A DNA stretch of 64,000 nucleotides from Jeongeupia sp. USM3 (GTDB lineage: Bacteria; Pseudomonadota; Gammaproteobacteria; Burkholderiales; Chitinibacteraceae), in assembly GCF_001808185.1 (NCBI RefSeq), contig NZ_CP017668.1, forward strand, positions 1,116,001 through 1,180,000. Reading direction: 5' to 3'. A model generated the notes under the pieces. That model did no database searches and was not told the origin of the DNA. It worked only from the letters and a program-made list of their open reading frames with translations. Each line of letters starts with the position of its first letter. The first letter of the stretch is position 1. The position numbers were made by a program, and so were the translations under genes. Shown here piece by piece: positions 22,348 to 30,677 of this stretch.

Positions 22348-24507
22348 TTAGTGCAGCATCGTGGTCTGGTTCGGCGCGCTTTGCTGCGCCGCGACCTGCT
22401 GCAGGCTGGCCGCGAGCGTGCCGGCCGGGTCTTGGCGGTCTTCGCGCAGGCGGTTACCCATCGCATCCAGGGTGTAATCAATGCGGTTGCCACGGCTGTC
22501 GTCGATGCCGATCAGCCGGTGGGCTGGGTCGTAGCGATAGCTAACGGTGCGGTTGTCGGCGAAACGCACCTGGCTGAGCAGACCGGGCGGCAGGTAGCTG
22601 AAGCTGGTGGTCTCGCCGGCCGTGGTGCGGCTCAGCAGCCGCTGGCGCAGGTCGTAGCCGAAGGTGGTGGTCTGGCCGTTGGGCTCGACCATCTCCAGCA
22701 CATTGCCCAGTGCGTCATAGCGCGGGAACCGGGTGATCTGGCCCAGCGGATTGGTCAGCGTGCTCAAGTTGCCCTGCGCGTCGTAGCTGTACTGGGTGAC
22801 CTTGCCGGCCGGATCGGTGGCTGATGCCACCAGGCCGTAGTTGCCGTAGGTCCAGCTCGAGATCCGCGTCGCGCCATCGGCGGTGACCGACTTCTTCAGC
22901 ACGTTGCCGCTGGCGTCGTACTCGAACGTCGTCACCCGACCCGGCTCGGTGACCTTGGTCGGCAGCCGGAAGCTGGCGTGCCATTCGGTGCTGACGGTGC
23001 GCGCCTGCGGCGTGCCGGCAGCTTCGGTGCGGCTTGTTTCGAGGTTGCGGGTCAGGTCGTAGACGTAGCTGGTGGTGTTGCCGTTGAAGTCAGTCTGACT
23101 GGTGATATTGGCATTTTGGTCATAGCTTCGCCGACTTTCACCGCCCGCACATTGATCACCGCAAGTTCGGATTGTTGTACTCCAGCGAGGAAGCCCCGCG
23201 ACCGGAGTAAAGCGGTAGTTGATGCTCGCACCTCCGGCTTTTACCGTCGTCTGATTGGCTATCGAGTAATCAAACTGCGTGTATTCGACCCCATTTGCCC
23301 GCTGCGACGACGTCGCTCTGCCTTGCTGGTCGTACACCCAGCTGGAAGCAATCTGCCCTGCCTCATCCGTCACTTGCTTGAGCCGGAATGCGGATGCCTC
23401 GAATGCATAGGCATAGCGACGTGAACTCCCATCGCCATAGACAACCCGGCTCAGGAGATGGCGATCATCGTACTCGTATTGAACAAGTACCACGCCACCG
23501 ATCGAAATTTTTGCGATGTTGAATGAGCTACCGGTGTAGGCCAGAGAAAGACGATTTCCCCACTGGTCCTCAATCGTCAAAAGCCGCCCAATCTCGTCAT
23601 AAGACAGCGCATAGGATCGGCCGCTTGGGACGCGTATGGACACAAGTCGACCAAAACTGTTATAGCGCTCAATGGAACCGTCAGGCAGCTGGTATGCCCA
23701 TGTGCGCACACCATCAACCACCTCACTGCTTAGGCTGCCCCCCACTTCTGCATCGCCGAGCCATTGGTTGTTCTGCCAGGTGAAGGTATAAATCTTGCCG
23801 TTTGCACGGATCAGGTTGATGGCCGCTGTCGATGCTGCGGTTCTGCCTGCTTCCAGCGGCCTAAACTCCAATTGCGCTGAATAGCTATGGCGCCACGCCC
23901 GACCCAGCCCCACCGAGCGGGCGTTATAGCTGGAGAAAAACCGTGAGAACTGCAGCTCCGATCTCTCGCCAACCGCTACGTCGCGCTCTGTTTCCAGAAC
24001 CTCACCTGTTGCAGTGCTGACAGGATCACCACACTGCTCGCTGCCGCAATAACCGCCGATGGATTTTTCAGGGCCAGAGAATGGTCTGTCAAAGCACCAC
24101 TCCATTGCACGATCAAAGATTTTATTAGAATTATTGCAGTAGCAAACCCCGGAGTCCTCGCTCCAATAGGGATGGGATGCACTAGACCCAGTCAATAACG
24201 ATAAACTCACTGGTTTGATTTGGCACTGTCCGTAAATTCTCGTAAATTGCGATGACTCTTTAATTCCTCGGTAGTAACGCTGACAAAACCAAAGCCCCGG
24301 TTTTTGTTGCTCAACCTTCGAGCTATATTCGTTTTCATTCCAACCCCATACTTGGGAATAATTAGCGCATACAGCATCGGGAGAAGCGCCAACAGGCACC
24401 CAACCACCGTTTTCCCTATAGCCCAATGCAGTATATTGATATAAGCCTTCCAAACTACCAAAGGCCAAACTAGAAGCCAGCATAATTAAGAATGCACACC
24501 ACTTCAT
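22348..24507 (-). CDS. Secreted RHS/YD-repeat N-terminal-half protein (copy 3)
   Basis: A 719-residue protein with signal peptide MKWCAFLIMLASSLAFG, a unique Cys-containing region (about 20-165), then the RHS N-terminal block GDPVSTATGEVLETERDV...LQFSRFFSSYNARSVGLGRAWRHSYS, YD repeats and the shared ~245-residue C-terminal module. It ends AAQQSAPNQTTMLH, with no core or toxin tip. The N-terminal half is only distantly similar to copies 1 and 2, whereas the 3' module is nearly identical, pointing to gene conversion or cassette exchange. It is the first intact gene of the leftward RHS operon; a 74-codon remnant lies upstream. Confidence 0.85.
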   Translation of the reverse strand: MKWCAFLIMLASSLAFGSLEGLYQYTALGYRENGGWVPVGASPDAVCANYSQVWGWNENEYSSKVEQQKPGLWFCQRYYRGIKESSQFTRIYGQCQIKPVSLSLLTGSSASHPYWSEDSGVCYCNNSNKIFDRAMEWCFDRPFSGPEKSIGGYCGSEQCGDPVSTATGEVLETERDVAVGERSELQFSRFFSSYNARSVGLGRAWRHSYSAQLEFRPLEAGRTAASTAAINLIRANGKIYTFTWQNNQWLGDAEVGGSLSSEVVDGVRTWAYQLPDGSIERYNSFGRLVSIRVPSGRSYALSYDEIGRLLTIEDQWGNRLSLAYTGSSFNIAKISIGGVVLVQYEYDDRHLLSRVVYGDGSSRRYAYAFEASAFRLKQVTDEAGQIASSWVYDQQGRATSSQRANGVEYTQFDYSIANQTTVKAGGASINYRFTPVAGLPRWSTTIRTCGDQCAGGESRRSYDQNANITSQTDFNGNTTSYVYDLTRNLETSRTEAAGTPQARTVSTEWHASFRLPTKVTEPGRVTTFEYDASGNVLKKSVTADGATRISSWTYGNYGLVASATDPAGKVTQYSYDAQGNLSTLTNPLGQITRFPRYDALGNVLEMVEPNGQTTTFGYDLRQRLLSRTTAGETTSFSYLPPGLLSQVRFADNRTVSYRYDPAHRLIGIDDSRGNRIDYTLDAMGNRLREDRQDPAGTLAASLQQVAAQQSAPNQTTMLH
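22366..23110 (-). repeat. Near-identical YD-module repeat, copy 3
   Basis: Third copy of the ~740-bp module. Small differences include PPGLLSQ in place of PTGLLSQ. Confidence 0.85.
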
Positions 24508-24531
24508 GACTTTCTACCAACCCCTAAATTT

Positions 24532-24805
24532 CTATACTTTTAATCTACTGACGGTAAAATCGATGGTTTGCTGCGCCGCGACCTGCTGCGGGCTGGCCGC
24601 GAGCGTGTCGGCCGGATCCTGGCGGTCTTCGCGCAGGCGATTGCCCATCGCATCCAGGGTGTAATCGATGCGGTTCCCACGGCTGTCGTCGATGCCAATC
24701 AGCCGGTGCGCCGGATCGTAGCGGTAGCTGACGGTGCAGTTATCGGCGAAGTTCACCTGTCTCAGCAGGTCGGTCGAAAGGTAGCTGAGGCGGTGTTCTG
24801 GCTAA
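24532..24805 (-). pseudogene. RHS module remnant (fourth copy, truncated)
   Basis: The frame 24756-24532 encodes YRYDPAHRLIGIDDSRGNRIDYTLDAMGNRLREDRQDP (quoted as a landmark of the shared module; residues about 10-47). Similarity to the other copies starts near 24805 and covers only the last third of the module. The ORF ends in unrelated residues, and no signal peptide or N-terminal block is left. Confidence 0.75.
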
Positions 24806-25128
24806 GTGCTAATTTTATAGGTCGAACATGAAGATTCAACCACGGCCACATAGAAAAACACAAGAGAAACGAAAGATTTTGTACGTTATTTGTAAGATAT
24901 TGAATTCTTCAACAGTCGTGCTCAAGTTCGGCACCGGCCTCGTGGTCAACATGAACCGGCAGAGACGATCAGTTAGGCCGGAATTCGCATTTGCAAGGGA
25001 TGGCAGCACCGACTAATCACCTTGGCCTGATCCGCCCTCCGTACCAGAATCCCTCCTGCCTACCCCGCTTGAACGGCCCCCTCGTCGTCCGGCCGAGCCT
25101 GTGCGTTCGGGGGATTTCCGGAGTCGCC
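24806..25128. other. Non-coding junction between the RHS cargo and satellite module
   Basis: About 320 bp, AT-rich in the first half, with no frame I can support. It separates the leftward RHS operon from the rightward satellite genes and should contain their promoter(s). The frame 24991-25128 is open but precedes a better start at 25129. Confidence 0.5.
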
Positions 25129-25962
25129 ATGCTGTCGACCTTTACACAGGCACTGAACAAGACGTTCGCTCGTCTCGAACCGGGGCCATTCAATCGCTGG
25201 ATCGCAGAGGACTTTGCTTCCGGCTTGCCGCAGCTCGCCGCCAAACTGAAACGGGCGCTGGTCGAGTCGGTCGGCCTGCCGCTGGATCAGTACAAGCAGC
25301 CGCAGGATCCGGCGAAGTTCGAACCGGCCTGGGCTGCACGGCTGGCGCAACTGCAGGCTTATGCGACAACCATCGATACCGCTCTTACCGTCGCACAGGC
25401 CCGGTTGCAGGACTGGCTGGATGATGTTGATCCCGAGCACGATCTGCCTGCAGATCAGATTTGCCGGCTGGATGTGGACGAAACCGACTCGTTCAGCCGG
25501 GTGATCCAGCTTGATTACGTGCGGACGCACCTCCAGCCGGGCGGGGAGGCCTTGGCCGGTCTTTCGGATGGCGATTTCGATCTGATCATCCTGGCGTGTT
25601 CGTTGCACGATGCCGAACTGTGGCGCGATGTTGGCCAGACCGATCGGGCCATGGCATGCATGGCATTCGCTGCGCAGGTGGCGGCGCTCGGCGTCGCCGC
25701 CGTGATGGCAGAGGAAGCCCGACAGCAGGTCATCGAGCAGCGTCGCCAGCAGAATCGCAACAATGCCGCACGCAGTCACGGCAACAAGCGTGGCCGGCAG
25801 ATCAACGTGGATCCGCAAGCGGTCATGGCTACCCGGGCGACGCTGATTGTCGGCGGCATGCCCGCCCGGAATACCGCTGCGGTGCTGGCGAAGCGGTTCG
25901 GGTGCTCGGCGTCCTACATCCGCTCGATCATCTCGGCCGCCCTGCAAACAAGCGCAAGCTAA
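25129..25962 (+). CDS. Hypothetical satellite protein with C-terminal HTH-like segment
   Basis: 277 residues from ATG 25129 (MLSTFTQALNKTFARLEPGPF), preceded by GGAG at 25120; the upstream extension to 24991 looks non-coding. The protein is mostly helical. A basic stretch (EQRRQQNRNNAARSHGNKRGRQ, about 200-222) is followed by VGGMPARNTAAVLAKRFGCSASYIRSI, a good helix-turn-helix candidate. No family is recognised with confidence. It is the first rightward gene of the satellite module and lies just before two AlpA-like regulators, so a regulatory or replication role is likely. Confidence 0.7.
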   Translation: MLSTFTQALNKTFARLEPGPFNRWIAEDFASGLPQLAAKLKRALVESVGLPLDQYKQPQDPAKFEPAWAARLAQLQAYATTIDTALTVAQARLQDWLDDVDPEHDLPADQICRLDVDETDSFSRVIQLDYVRTHLQPGGEALAGLSDGDFDLIILACSLHDAELWRDVGQTDRAMACMAFAAQVAALGVAAVMAEEARQQVIEQRRQQNRNNAARSHGNKRGRQINVDPQAVMATRATLIVGGMPARNTAAVLAKRFGCSASYIRSIISAALQTSAS

Positions 25963-26028
25963 CCGTCGGTTTGCTTGCGTTCCGGTTTTTAAACTTGCGC
26001 CTGTCTTCAATCAAACAGGAGCAAGCCT

Positions 26029-26235
26029 GTGCAAAACAGCGCAACCACCGATTCCCTCCTCGACCCGACCGCGACCAGCGCACGCATCGGGGTCGCCGAA
26101 GCAACTCTCGCCACTTGGCGCTGCCGTGGCAACGGCCCGGTCTACCTCAAGCGTTGCGGCAGGGTGTTTTACCGCCTCAGTGATGTGGAGGCGTTCGTGG
26201 CCGCCCGGACCACCGAGCACGGGGGCAAGCAATGA
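26029..26235 (+). CDS. Small MerR/AlpA-like helix-turn-helix protein
   Basis: A 68-residue protein from GTG 26029, preceded by AGGAG at about 26018. The pattern TSARIGVAEATLATWRCRGNGPVYLKRCGRVFYRLSDVEAFVAAR is the excisionase/HTH_17 fold: recognition helix with TLATW, a wing with GRVFYR and a closing SDVEAFV (residues 17-60). Proteins of this kind act as excisionases or activators in phage satellites. Its stop overlaps the next ATG (ATGA). Confidence 0.8.
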   Translation: MQNSATTDSLLDPTATSARIGVAEATLATWRCRGNGPVYLKRCGRVFYRLSDVEAFVAARTTEHGGKQ

Positions 26236-26480
26236 AGACGCCCGTAGAAGTACCGGCCCTGCGTGCGTCACCCATTGATTTCCTGTTGCGGCTGCAGGCT
26301 CTACGTCAACAGGTCGGGCTGTCGCGCAGCTCGATCTACGCCGCGATCGCTGCCGGCACCTTCCCCAAACCGGTCCGGCTCGGTGGCAACAGCGTCGCCT
26401 GGCTGCAGAGCGAAGTGTCGGCATGGGTGGCCGAACGCATTGCGGAACGCGATCAGGAGGTAGCCCGTGAACGCGCATGA
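26232..26480 (+). CDS. AlpA-family transcriptional regulator
   Basis: An 82-residue AlpA-type protein. RQQVGLSRSSIYAAIAAGTFPKPVRLGGNSVAWLQSEVSAWVAERIA matches the AlpA/prophage CP4-57 regulator fold (residues 25-72). AlpA proteins regulate satellite integration, excision and replication genes. It overlaps the preceding HTH gene by 4 bases and the next gene by 14 bases, so all are in one early operon with the primase genes. Confidence 0.85.
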   Translation: MKTPVEVPALRASPIDFLLRLQALRQQVGLSRSSIYAAIAAGTFPKPVRLGGNSVAWLQSEVSAWVAERIAERDQEVARERA

Positions 26481-26679
26481 ACTGAAGTCACGACTGTCGC
26501 CGGCAGCGTGTCCGGACATGGCCACCCTCGAAACACTGGTCCGGACGGAGTACGCCTTCCGCGCGGCCCGGCTGTTGACCAAGGGGGACGACATGCGGGC
26601 GATGTGGCTGGTGTCGCTCTGTTCGATTCTGCGTCCGGGCGAAGTGGCCGGAACGGCCTACCGCGAGGACCTGCGATGA
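26467..26679 (+). CDS. Small hypothetical protein
   Basis: 70 residues from GTG 26467, with GGAGG at about 26456-26460 as ribosome site. The helical segment TEYAFRAARLLTKGDDMRAMWLVSLCSILRPGEVAGTAYRED suggests a compact fold. No family is recognised. Overlap with alpA and GC codon pattern support coding. Confidence 0.55.
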   Translation: MNAHELKSRLSPAACPDMATLETLVRTEYAFRAARLLTKGDDMRAMWLVSLCSILRPGEVAGTAYREDLR

Positions 26680-26798
26680 ACCCGGTTCGACGGATTGCCC
26701 ATCGCACCACCCTTGCCGGCTGCCCGGTCCCGGCGCACAATGGCTGGGTCGTGTTCAATAGTGCGACCGGGCTTGGCGGCCCGAACACAAAGGCGGAC

Positions 26799-26822
26799 AA
26801 CCGCCGCTCCGGCGGTTTTTTT
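26799..26822 (+). terminator. Intrinsic terminator / possible attenuator before the satellite replication genes
   Basis: ACCGCC-GCTCC-GGCGGT followed by seven T. It lies in the leader between the AlpA block and the small ORFs leading to the primase. In phage P4, transcription of the replication genes is controlled by premature termination in a comparable position, so an attenuator role is plausible. Confidence 0.7.
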
Positions 26823-26981
26823 ACGTCCGTCATTACCCTTGGTACGCCTTCAGTGGTGGGCCTTGGTAGGGGTGCGCGTGCGCACGCCGGTTCCTTTGTG
26901 CCGGTCCGCCAACCTTGCCATGCGCCCACCCCCTTCGCTTGGCGGCGAACGGTGGGCTTGAAGCTCACAAAGGAGGCCACC

Positions 26982-27137
26982 ATGCCCCAGACCGCCCTGC
27001 GTGCGTTCACGACGCACGCCTTTACCGCCCTCACTGCTGTTCTTGTTTACGCCCGTTGCTCCGTGCTGGCTTTGCTAGCCGTTTCGGCCGGCCTGCTCTG
27101 CTACGGCATCGCCCATCGCGGAGGTGCCCATGACTGA
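26982..27137 (+). CDS. Small membrane protein
   Basis: 51 residues from ATG 26982 with a strong AAAGGAGG ribosome site 5 bases upstream. Residues 15-45 (FTALTAVLVYARCSVLALLAVSAGLLCYG region) form one long hydrophobic helix. It is in frame with a longer ORF starting near 26508, but the terminator at 26799-26822 interrupts that frame, so I use the internal start. Its stop overlaps the next gene (ATGACTGA). Confidence 0.6.
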   Translation: MPQTALRAFTTHAFTALTAVLVYARCSVLALLAVSAGLLCYGIAHRGGAHD

Positions 27138-27375
27138 ACGGCACAACCCCTTATCGCTGACACAACTGCGTGCGTTCACCGATGTATCCGAGCTGGCGAG
27201 GGAGACGATGGATCAACTGGTGGGGTTATTGCTGGCCCTTGAAGCACTGCCCGATGAGGCTGGCCGGCACATGCGCAGCATTGCGCGTTCGGCACGCTGC
27301 GAGCTGCAGCTGATGCATGCCGAGGTCGACGGCTTGCTGGGTACGGTTGGTGTTGAGGGGATCCAGCATGCTTGA
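27130..27375 (+). CDS. Small hypothetical protein, paralogue of the next gene
   Basis: 81 residues from ATG 27130. The motif LRAFTDVSELARETMDQLVGLLLALEALPDEAGRHMRSIARSARCELQ is repeated with substitutions in the following gene (FTALTEL...LLHALEAIPDHAGRHMRTLARIARFQLQ), so the two arose by tandem duplication. The helices suggest a four-helix or dimerising bundle. Function unknown; it sits in the satellite early operon. Confidence 0.65.
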   Translation: MTERHNPLSLTQLRAFTDVSELARETMDQLVGLLLALEALPDEAGRHMRSIARSARCELQLMHAEVDGLLGTVGVEGIQHA

Positions 27376-27595
27376 GACCCGCTCGTTCACCGCGCTGACG
27401 GAACTGACCGATCTGACCCTGGGCACGCTCGACGAGGCCATCGGGCTGTTACATGCGCTCGAAGCCATTCCCGATCACGCGGGCCGCCACATGCGCACGC
27501 TCGCCCGCATCGCCCGCTTCCAGTTGCAAGGGCTGCACAACGATGTGGATTGCCAGCGTGCGGCGCTCGCTGCGCAAGGGGGATCCCATGCGTAA
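27368..27595 (+). CDS. Small hypothetical protein, paralogue of the preceding gene
   Basis: 75 residues from ATG 27368, which overlaps the previous stop (ATGCTTGA). It shares ALEA(L/I)PD(E/H)AGRHMR and the flanking helices with the upstream protein. No known domain is recognised. Confidence 0.65.
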   Translation: MLETRSFTALTELTDLTLGTLDEAIGLLHALEAIPDHAGRHMRTLARIARFQLQGLHNDVDCQRAALAAQGGSHA

Positions 27596-27731
27596 GCCGA
27601 CCCGCAACACCGTGCTGCTGAGCCGCGCGACCCGCGACCGGATTGCCGCGGCACTGGCCGGCCTGAAACAGGCCCGCCCGAGCCGGCCGCAACGCGCCGG
27701 TGCGCGTTCATCCCGCCCTTCCCGCTTCTAA
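27588..27731 (+). CDS. Very small basic protein
   Basis: 47 residues from ATG 27588, preceded by AAGGGGGATCCC and overlapping the previous gene. It is Arg/Lys/Pro-rich (RKPTRNTVLLSRATRDRIAAALAGLKQARPSRPQRAGARSSR in outline), so it could bind nucleic acid. Support comes only from position, overlap and the ribosome site. Confidence 0.5.
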   Translation: MRKPTRNTVLLSRATRDRIAAALAGLKQARPSRPQRAGARSSRPSRF

Positions 27732-27750
27732 GTTCTTCAGGATTCCCATC

Positions 27751-28803
27751 ATGACAACGACCTCGATCGAGGCCGGCAGGCCCGGCTACGCCCCAAAAAC
27801 CCGTTTGGACCTTCAACACCTCAAGACCCTGGCTCGGGATCGCTGGCCGGCACTGCTACAGGCGGCCGGGATCGATGCGGCCTTTTTGCGCAAGAAGCAT
27901 GGGCCCTGCCCGGTTTGCGGCGGCAAGGACCGCTTCCGGTTTACCGACCGCGATGGCCGCGGCTGCTTCGTCTGCAACCACCATAGGCCCGATGGCGGTG
28001 ACGGTTTCCAGCTGCTGGCCGACTGGTTGCGCTGCGACTTCCTCGGTGCAGCGCGCTGGGTGGCCGATTTCTTCGGCGGCCAATCGGTCGCCGTAGCGGT
28101 CGATCCGGCCGAGCTGGCGCGGCGTGCGGCGCGGGAACAGGCCGAACAGGAACGGCTGTGGGCCAAGGCCCGAGCCCGCAATGCCGCCTTGTGGCAGGAA
28201 GCGCTGCCGGTCGATGCCGATTCGCCGGCCGGTGTGTATCTGGCAGGACGAGGGCTGGTGCTTGACCAATACCCCAAGGCCCTGCGGTTTCACCCGGCCT
28301 TGCCGTACTGGCAGCCACAGGACGGCAAGCCGGTGCAGCTCGGACACTTCCCGGCGCTGCTCGCAGCGGTACAGGCCACCGACGGTACGCCGGTGGCTTT
28401 GCACAAGACCTACCTCGACGCCGACGGCCACAAGGCCGATGTGCCGAGCGTGAAGAAGTGGAGCAGTCCCTGCGGCCCCACCCGGGGTGCAGCGGTCAGG
28501 CTGTATCCGGCCGGGCCGCAGCTGGCGATCACCGAAGGGATCGAGACCGCGCTGGCCGTGCATTGCGCCAACGGTCTGCCGGTGTGGGCCGGGCTGTCGG
28601 CGTACGGCATGGCGCAGGCGCTGTTGCCGGCCGAAGCCGTCGAGGTGTTCGTCTTTGCCGACCATGACGACAACGGTACCGGTCAGCACGCGGCCGAAAC
28701 GTTGGCAGAGCGATTGCTGGCCGAAGGCCGTACCGTACGGGTGCTGCTGCCCTCGTCACCCGGGCGGGACTGGCTGGATGTACTGGTCGGAGGTCGGGCA
28801 TGA
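27751..28803 (+). CDS. Satellite DNA primase (zinc ribbon plus Toprim)
   Basis: 350 residues from ATG 27751. The N-terminal primase zinc ribbon is CPVCGGKDRFRF...GCFVCNHH (about 50-78), as in the P4 alpha-type primase/helicase family. The Toprim domain follows at about 250-335: LAITEGIETALAV with the catalytic Glu, and VFVFADHDDNGTGQ with the acidic metal-binding pair. It makes RNA primers at the element's origin. In P4 the primase and helicase are one protein; here the helicase part is the next gene, which starts 4 bases before this stop. Confidence 0.88.
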   Translation: MTTTSIEAGRPGYAPKTRLDLQHLKTLARDRWPALLQAAGIDAAFLRKKHGPCPVCGGKDRFRFTDRDGRGCFVCNHHRPDGGDGFQLLADWLRCDFLGAARWVADFFGGQSVAVAVDPAELARRAAREQAEQERLWAKARARNAALWQEALPVDADSPAGVYLAGRGLVLDQYPKALRFHPALPYWQPQDGKPVQLGHFPALLAAVQATDGTPVALHKTYLDADGHKADVPSVKKWSSPCGPTRGAAVRLYPAGPQLAITEGIETALAVHCANGLPVWAGLSAYGMAQALLPAEAVEVFVFADHDDNGTGQHAAETLAERLLAEGRTVRVLLPSSPGRDWLDVLVGGRA

Positions 28804-30677
28804 GTGACGATCTCGCACTATTGATGGATCCGGCGCTGGTTCTCCCGATGGGTGCTGCGGCAACTGATGCTGAAACCGCCGCATCGCCGACGAAGAAGGC
28901 TAGGGACAAACCCTCGGCCAAGACGGCGACCAAACCCGCCGCCGGCTTCGAGCGCTTCCGCAGCAAGACCGACGGCGTCTGGTACCGGCCGGACGAGGAC
29001 ACCGAACCGCGCAAGCTGTGCGGGCCGTTGCAGATCGTCGCGCAGGTGCGGCATCTGGACGGCAGTGGCTGGGCGGTGCTGGTGCAGCTGGCCGATCTGG
29101 ACGGCACATCCAAGGCGCACCTGATCCCCCGAGCGAAGCTGTTGTCGGACCAGTCAACCAAGGTGCTGGAAGAACTGGCCGAGAAGGGACTGTGGTTCTC
29201 GTATGCGGCCGATCTGAAGAAACTGATGTTGCAGTACCTGCAGACCGGCATCGATGCGCCCCGGGCACGACTGGTGCCGCGCACCGGCTGGCAGGGTCCG
29301 GCCTTCGTGTTGCCGGAGCGGGTGATCGGTGACGGCGGCGAGCTGCTGGTCTATCACGGCGGCGCCTGTGCCGAGCTGGTCTCTGCCGGGACGCTGGAAG
29401 GTTGGCAGGACGGGGTTGGTCGTTTCGCGGTCGGCAATCCCTTACTGGCGTTGACGTTATCGGCTGCACTGGCCGGACCGTTGATGGCCTTCTTCGGCAT
29501 GGACTCGGGCGGTTTCCATCTGGCCGGGCCGTCGAAGAACGGCAAGAGCGTGGCCTGCCGCGCGGCGGCGTCGGTGTTCGGTGCGCCACCGCGTTACGAG
29601 AAGTCGTGGCAGACCACGGCGTCGGGGGCCGAAGCGCAGCTCGAAGCCCACAACGATCTGCCGCTGATCCTCGACGAGATCGGCCGGGCCAAGGCGTCGG
29701 ATGTGGCGGCGGTGGTGTACATGCTGAGCCAGGGTCAGGGCAAAAGCCGCAGTCGCGCCGATGGCGGTTTACGGGCGATGACACGCTGGCGCTGTTTCGT
29801 GCTCTCGAACGGTGAACACTCGGTCGCCGACTACCTGAAGATGCACGGGGTACCGGTGAATGCCGGCCAGTTGGCGCGCTTGCTGCACGTGAGTGCCGAA
29901 CGCTCACACGGGGCCTTTGATGATCTGCACGGCTTTGCCGATCACCCGGCACTGTGCTCGGCGATCGCCAAGGCCGCCGACCAGCATCATGGCGTGGTCG
30001 GGCTGGCGTGGCTGGAACAACTGGCCGGTCTCGATCACGACCTGTTGCGGCAGCAGCTGGCCAAGGCCCAGAGTGCGTTTGCTGCTTCGTTCGTGCCTTC
30101 CGGAGCCTCGGGTCAGGCGAGGCATGCAGCGAACTACTTCGCCCTCGCCGCCTTTGCCGGTGAAACCGCGACGGCAGCCGGGCTGACCGGCTGGCCGGCG
30201 CAGACCGCGTGGCAAGCGGCCGGGCTGTTGTATACGGCTTGGCTAAAGCAGCGCGGTGGTGCCGGCAACGAGGAAGACCGGCAGATCCTGCGGCAGGTGC
30301 GGCTGTTCTTCGAACAGCACGGCGAAGCACGCTTCACCCGCTGGGACCGGGAGGACGCGGTCATCGACGAGCACGGTCCGAAGACACTGGCGCGTTGCGG
30401 CTTCCGCAAGACCGAACTGATCTGTGAATCCGGCAAGGCCAGTGGCAGCCAGCACAGCGAGACCACCTACTACGTGCTGCCCAATTCCTGGGCCAGCGAA
30501 GTGCTCAAGGGGCTGGATCTGAAACGCGCGAACCGGCTGTTGCTCGCACTGGGCGTGCTGTTGCCGGGCAACGGCAACAAGGCCTCGAAGACCGAACGAC
30601 TGCCCGGCATGGGCTCGCCAAGGGTCTACGTCGTGCTGCCGACACTGTGGCAGACCGGGGGCGATGATGACATCTGA
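28800..30677 (+). CDS. DUF927-domain helicase/ATPase
   Basis: A 625-residue protein. The DUF927 domain covers about residues 55-420. The Walker A loop is GPSKNGKSVA (near 245), Walker B is LPLILDEIGRA (near 282), and a sensor-like RWRCFVLSNGEHS follows (near 330). DUF927 proteins are superfamily 3-like replicative helicases of satellites and integrative elements, here partnered with the upstream primase. The C-terminal part (about 480-560) resembles a winged-helix origin-binding domain, which could recognise the TGTGACAC repeats immediately downstream. Confidence 0.88.
   Translation: MSDDLALLMDPALVLPMGAAATDAETAASPTKKARDKPSAKTATKPAAGFERFRSKTDGVWYRPDEDTEPRKLCGPLQIVAQVRHLDGSGWAVLVQLADLDGTSKAHLIPRAKLLSDQSTKVLEELAEKGLWFSYAADLKKLMLQYLQTGIDAPRARLVPRTGWQGPAFVLPERVIGDGGELLVYHGGACAELVSAGTLEGWQDGVGRFAVGNPLLALTLSAALAGPLMAFFGMDSGGFHLAGPSKNGKSVACRAAASVFGAPPRYEKSWQTTASGAEAQLEAHNDLPLILDEIGRAKASDVAAVVYMLSQGQGKSRSRADGGLRAMTRWRCFVLSNGEHSVADYLKMHGVPVNAGQLARLLHVSAERSHGAFDDLHGFADHPALCSAIAKAADQHHGVVGLAWLEQLAGLDHDLLRQQLAKAQSAFAASFVPSGASGQARHAANYFALAAFAGETATAAGLTGWPAQTAWQAAGLLYTAWLKQRGGAGNEEDRQILRQVRLFFEQHGEARFTRWDREDAVIDEHGPKTLARCGFRKTELICESGKASGSQHSETTYYVLPNSWASEVLKGLDLKRANRLLLALGVLLPGNGNKASKTERLPGMGSPRVYVVLPTLWQTGGDDDI

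Noticed and set aside
26508..27137. A single 209-codon gene through the satellite leader
   Set aside because: An intrinsic terminator lies in the middle, and a strong ribosome site marks a separate small gene at 26982.
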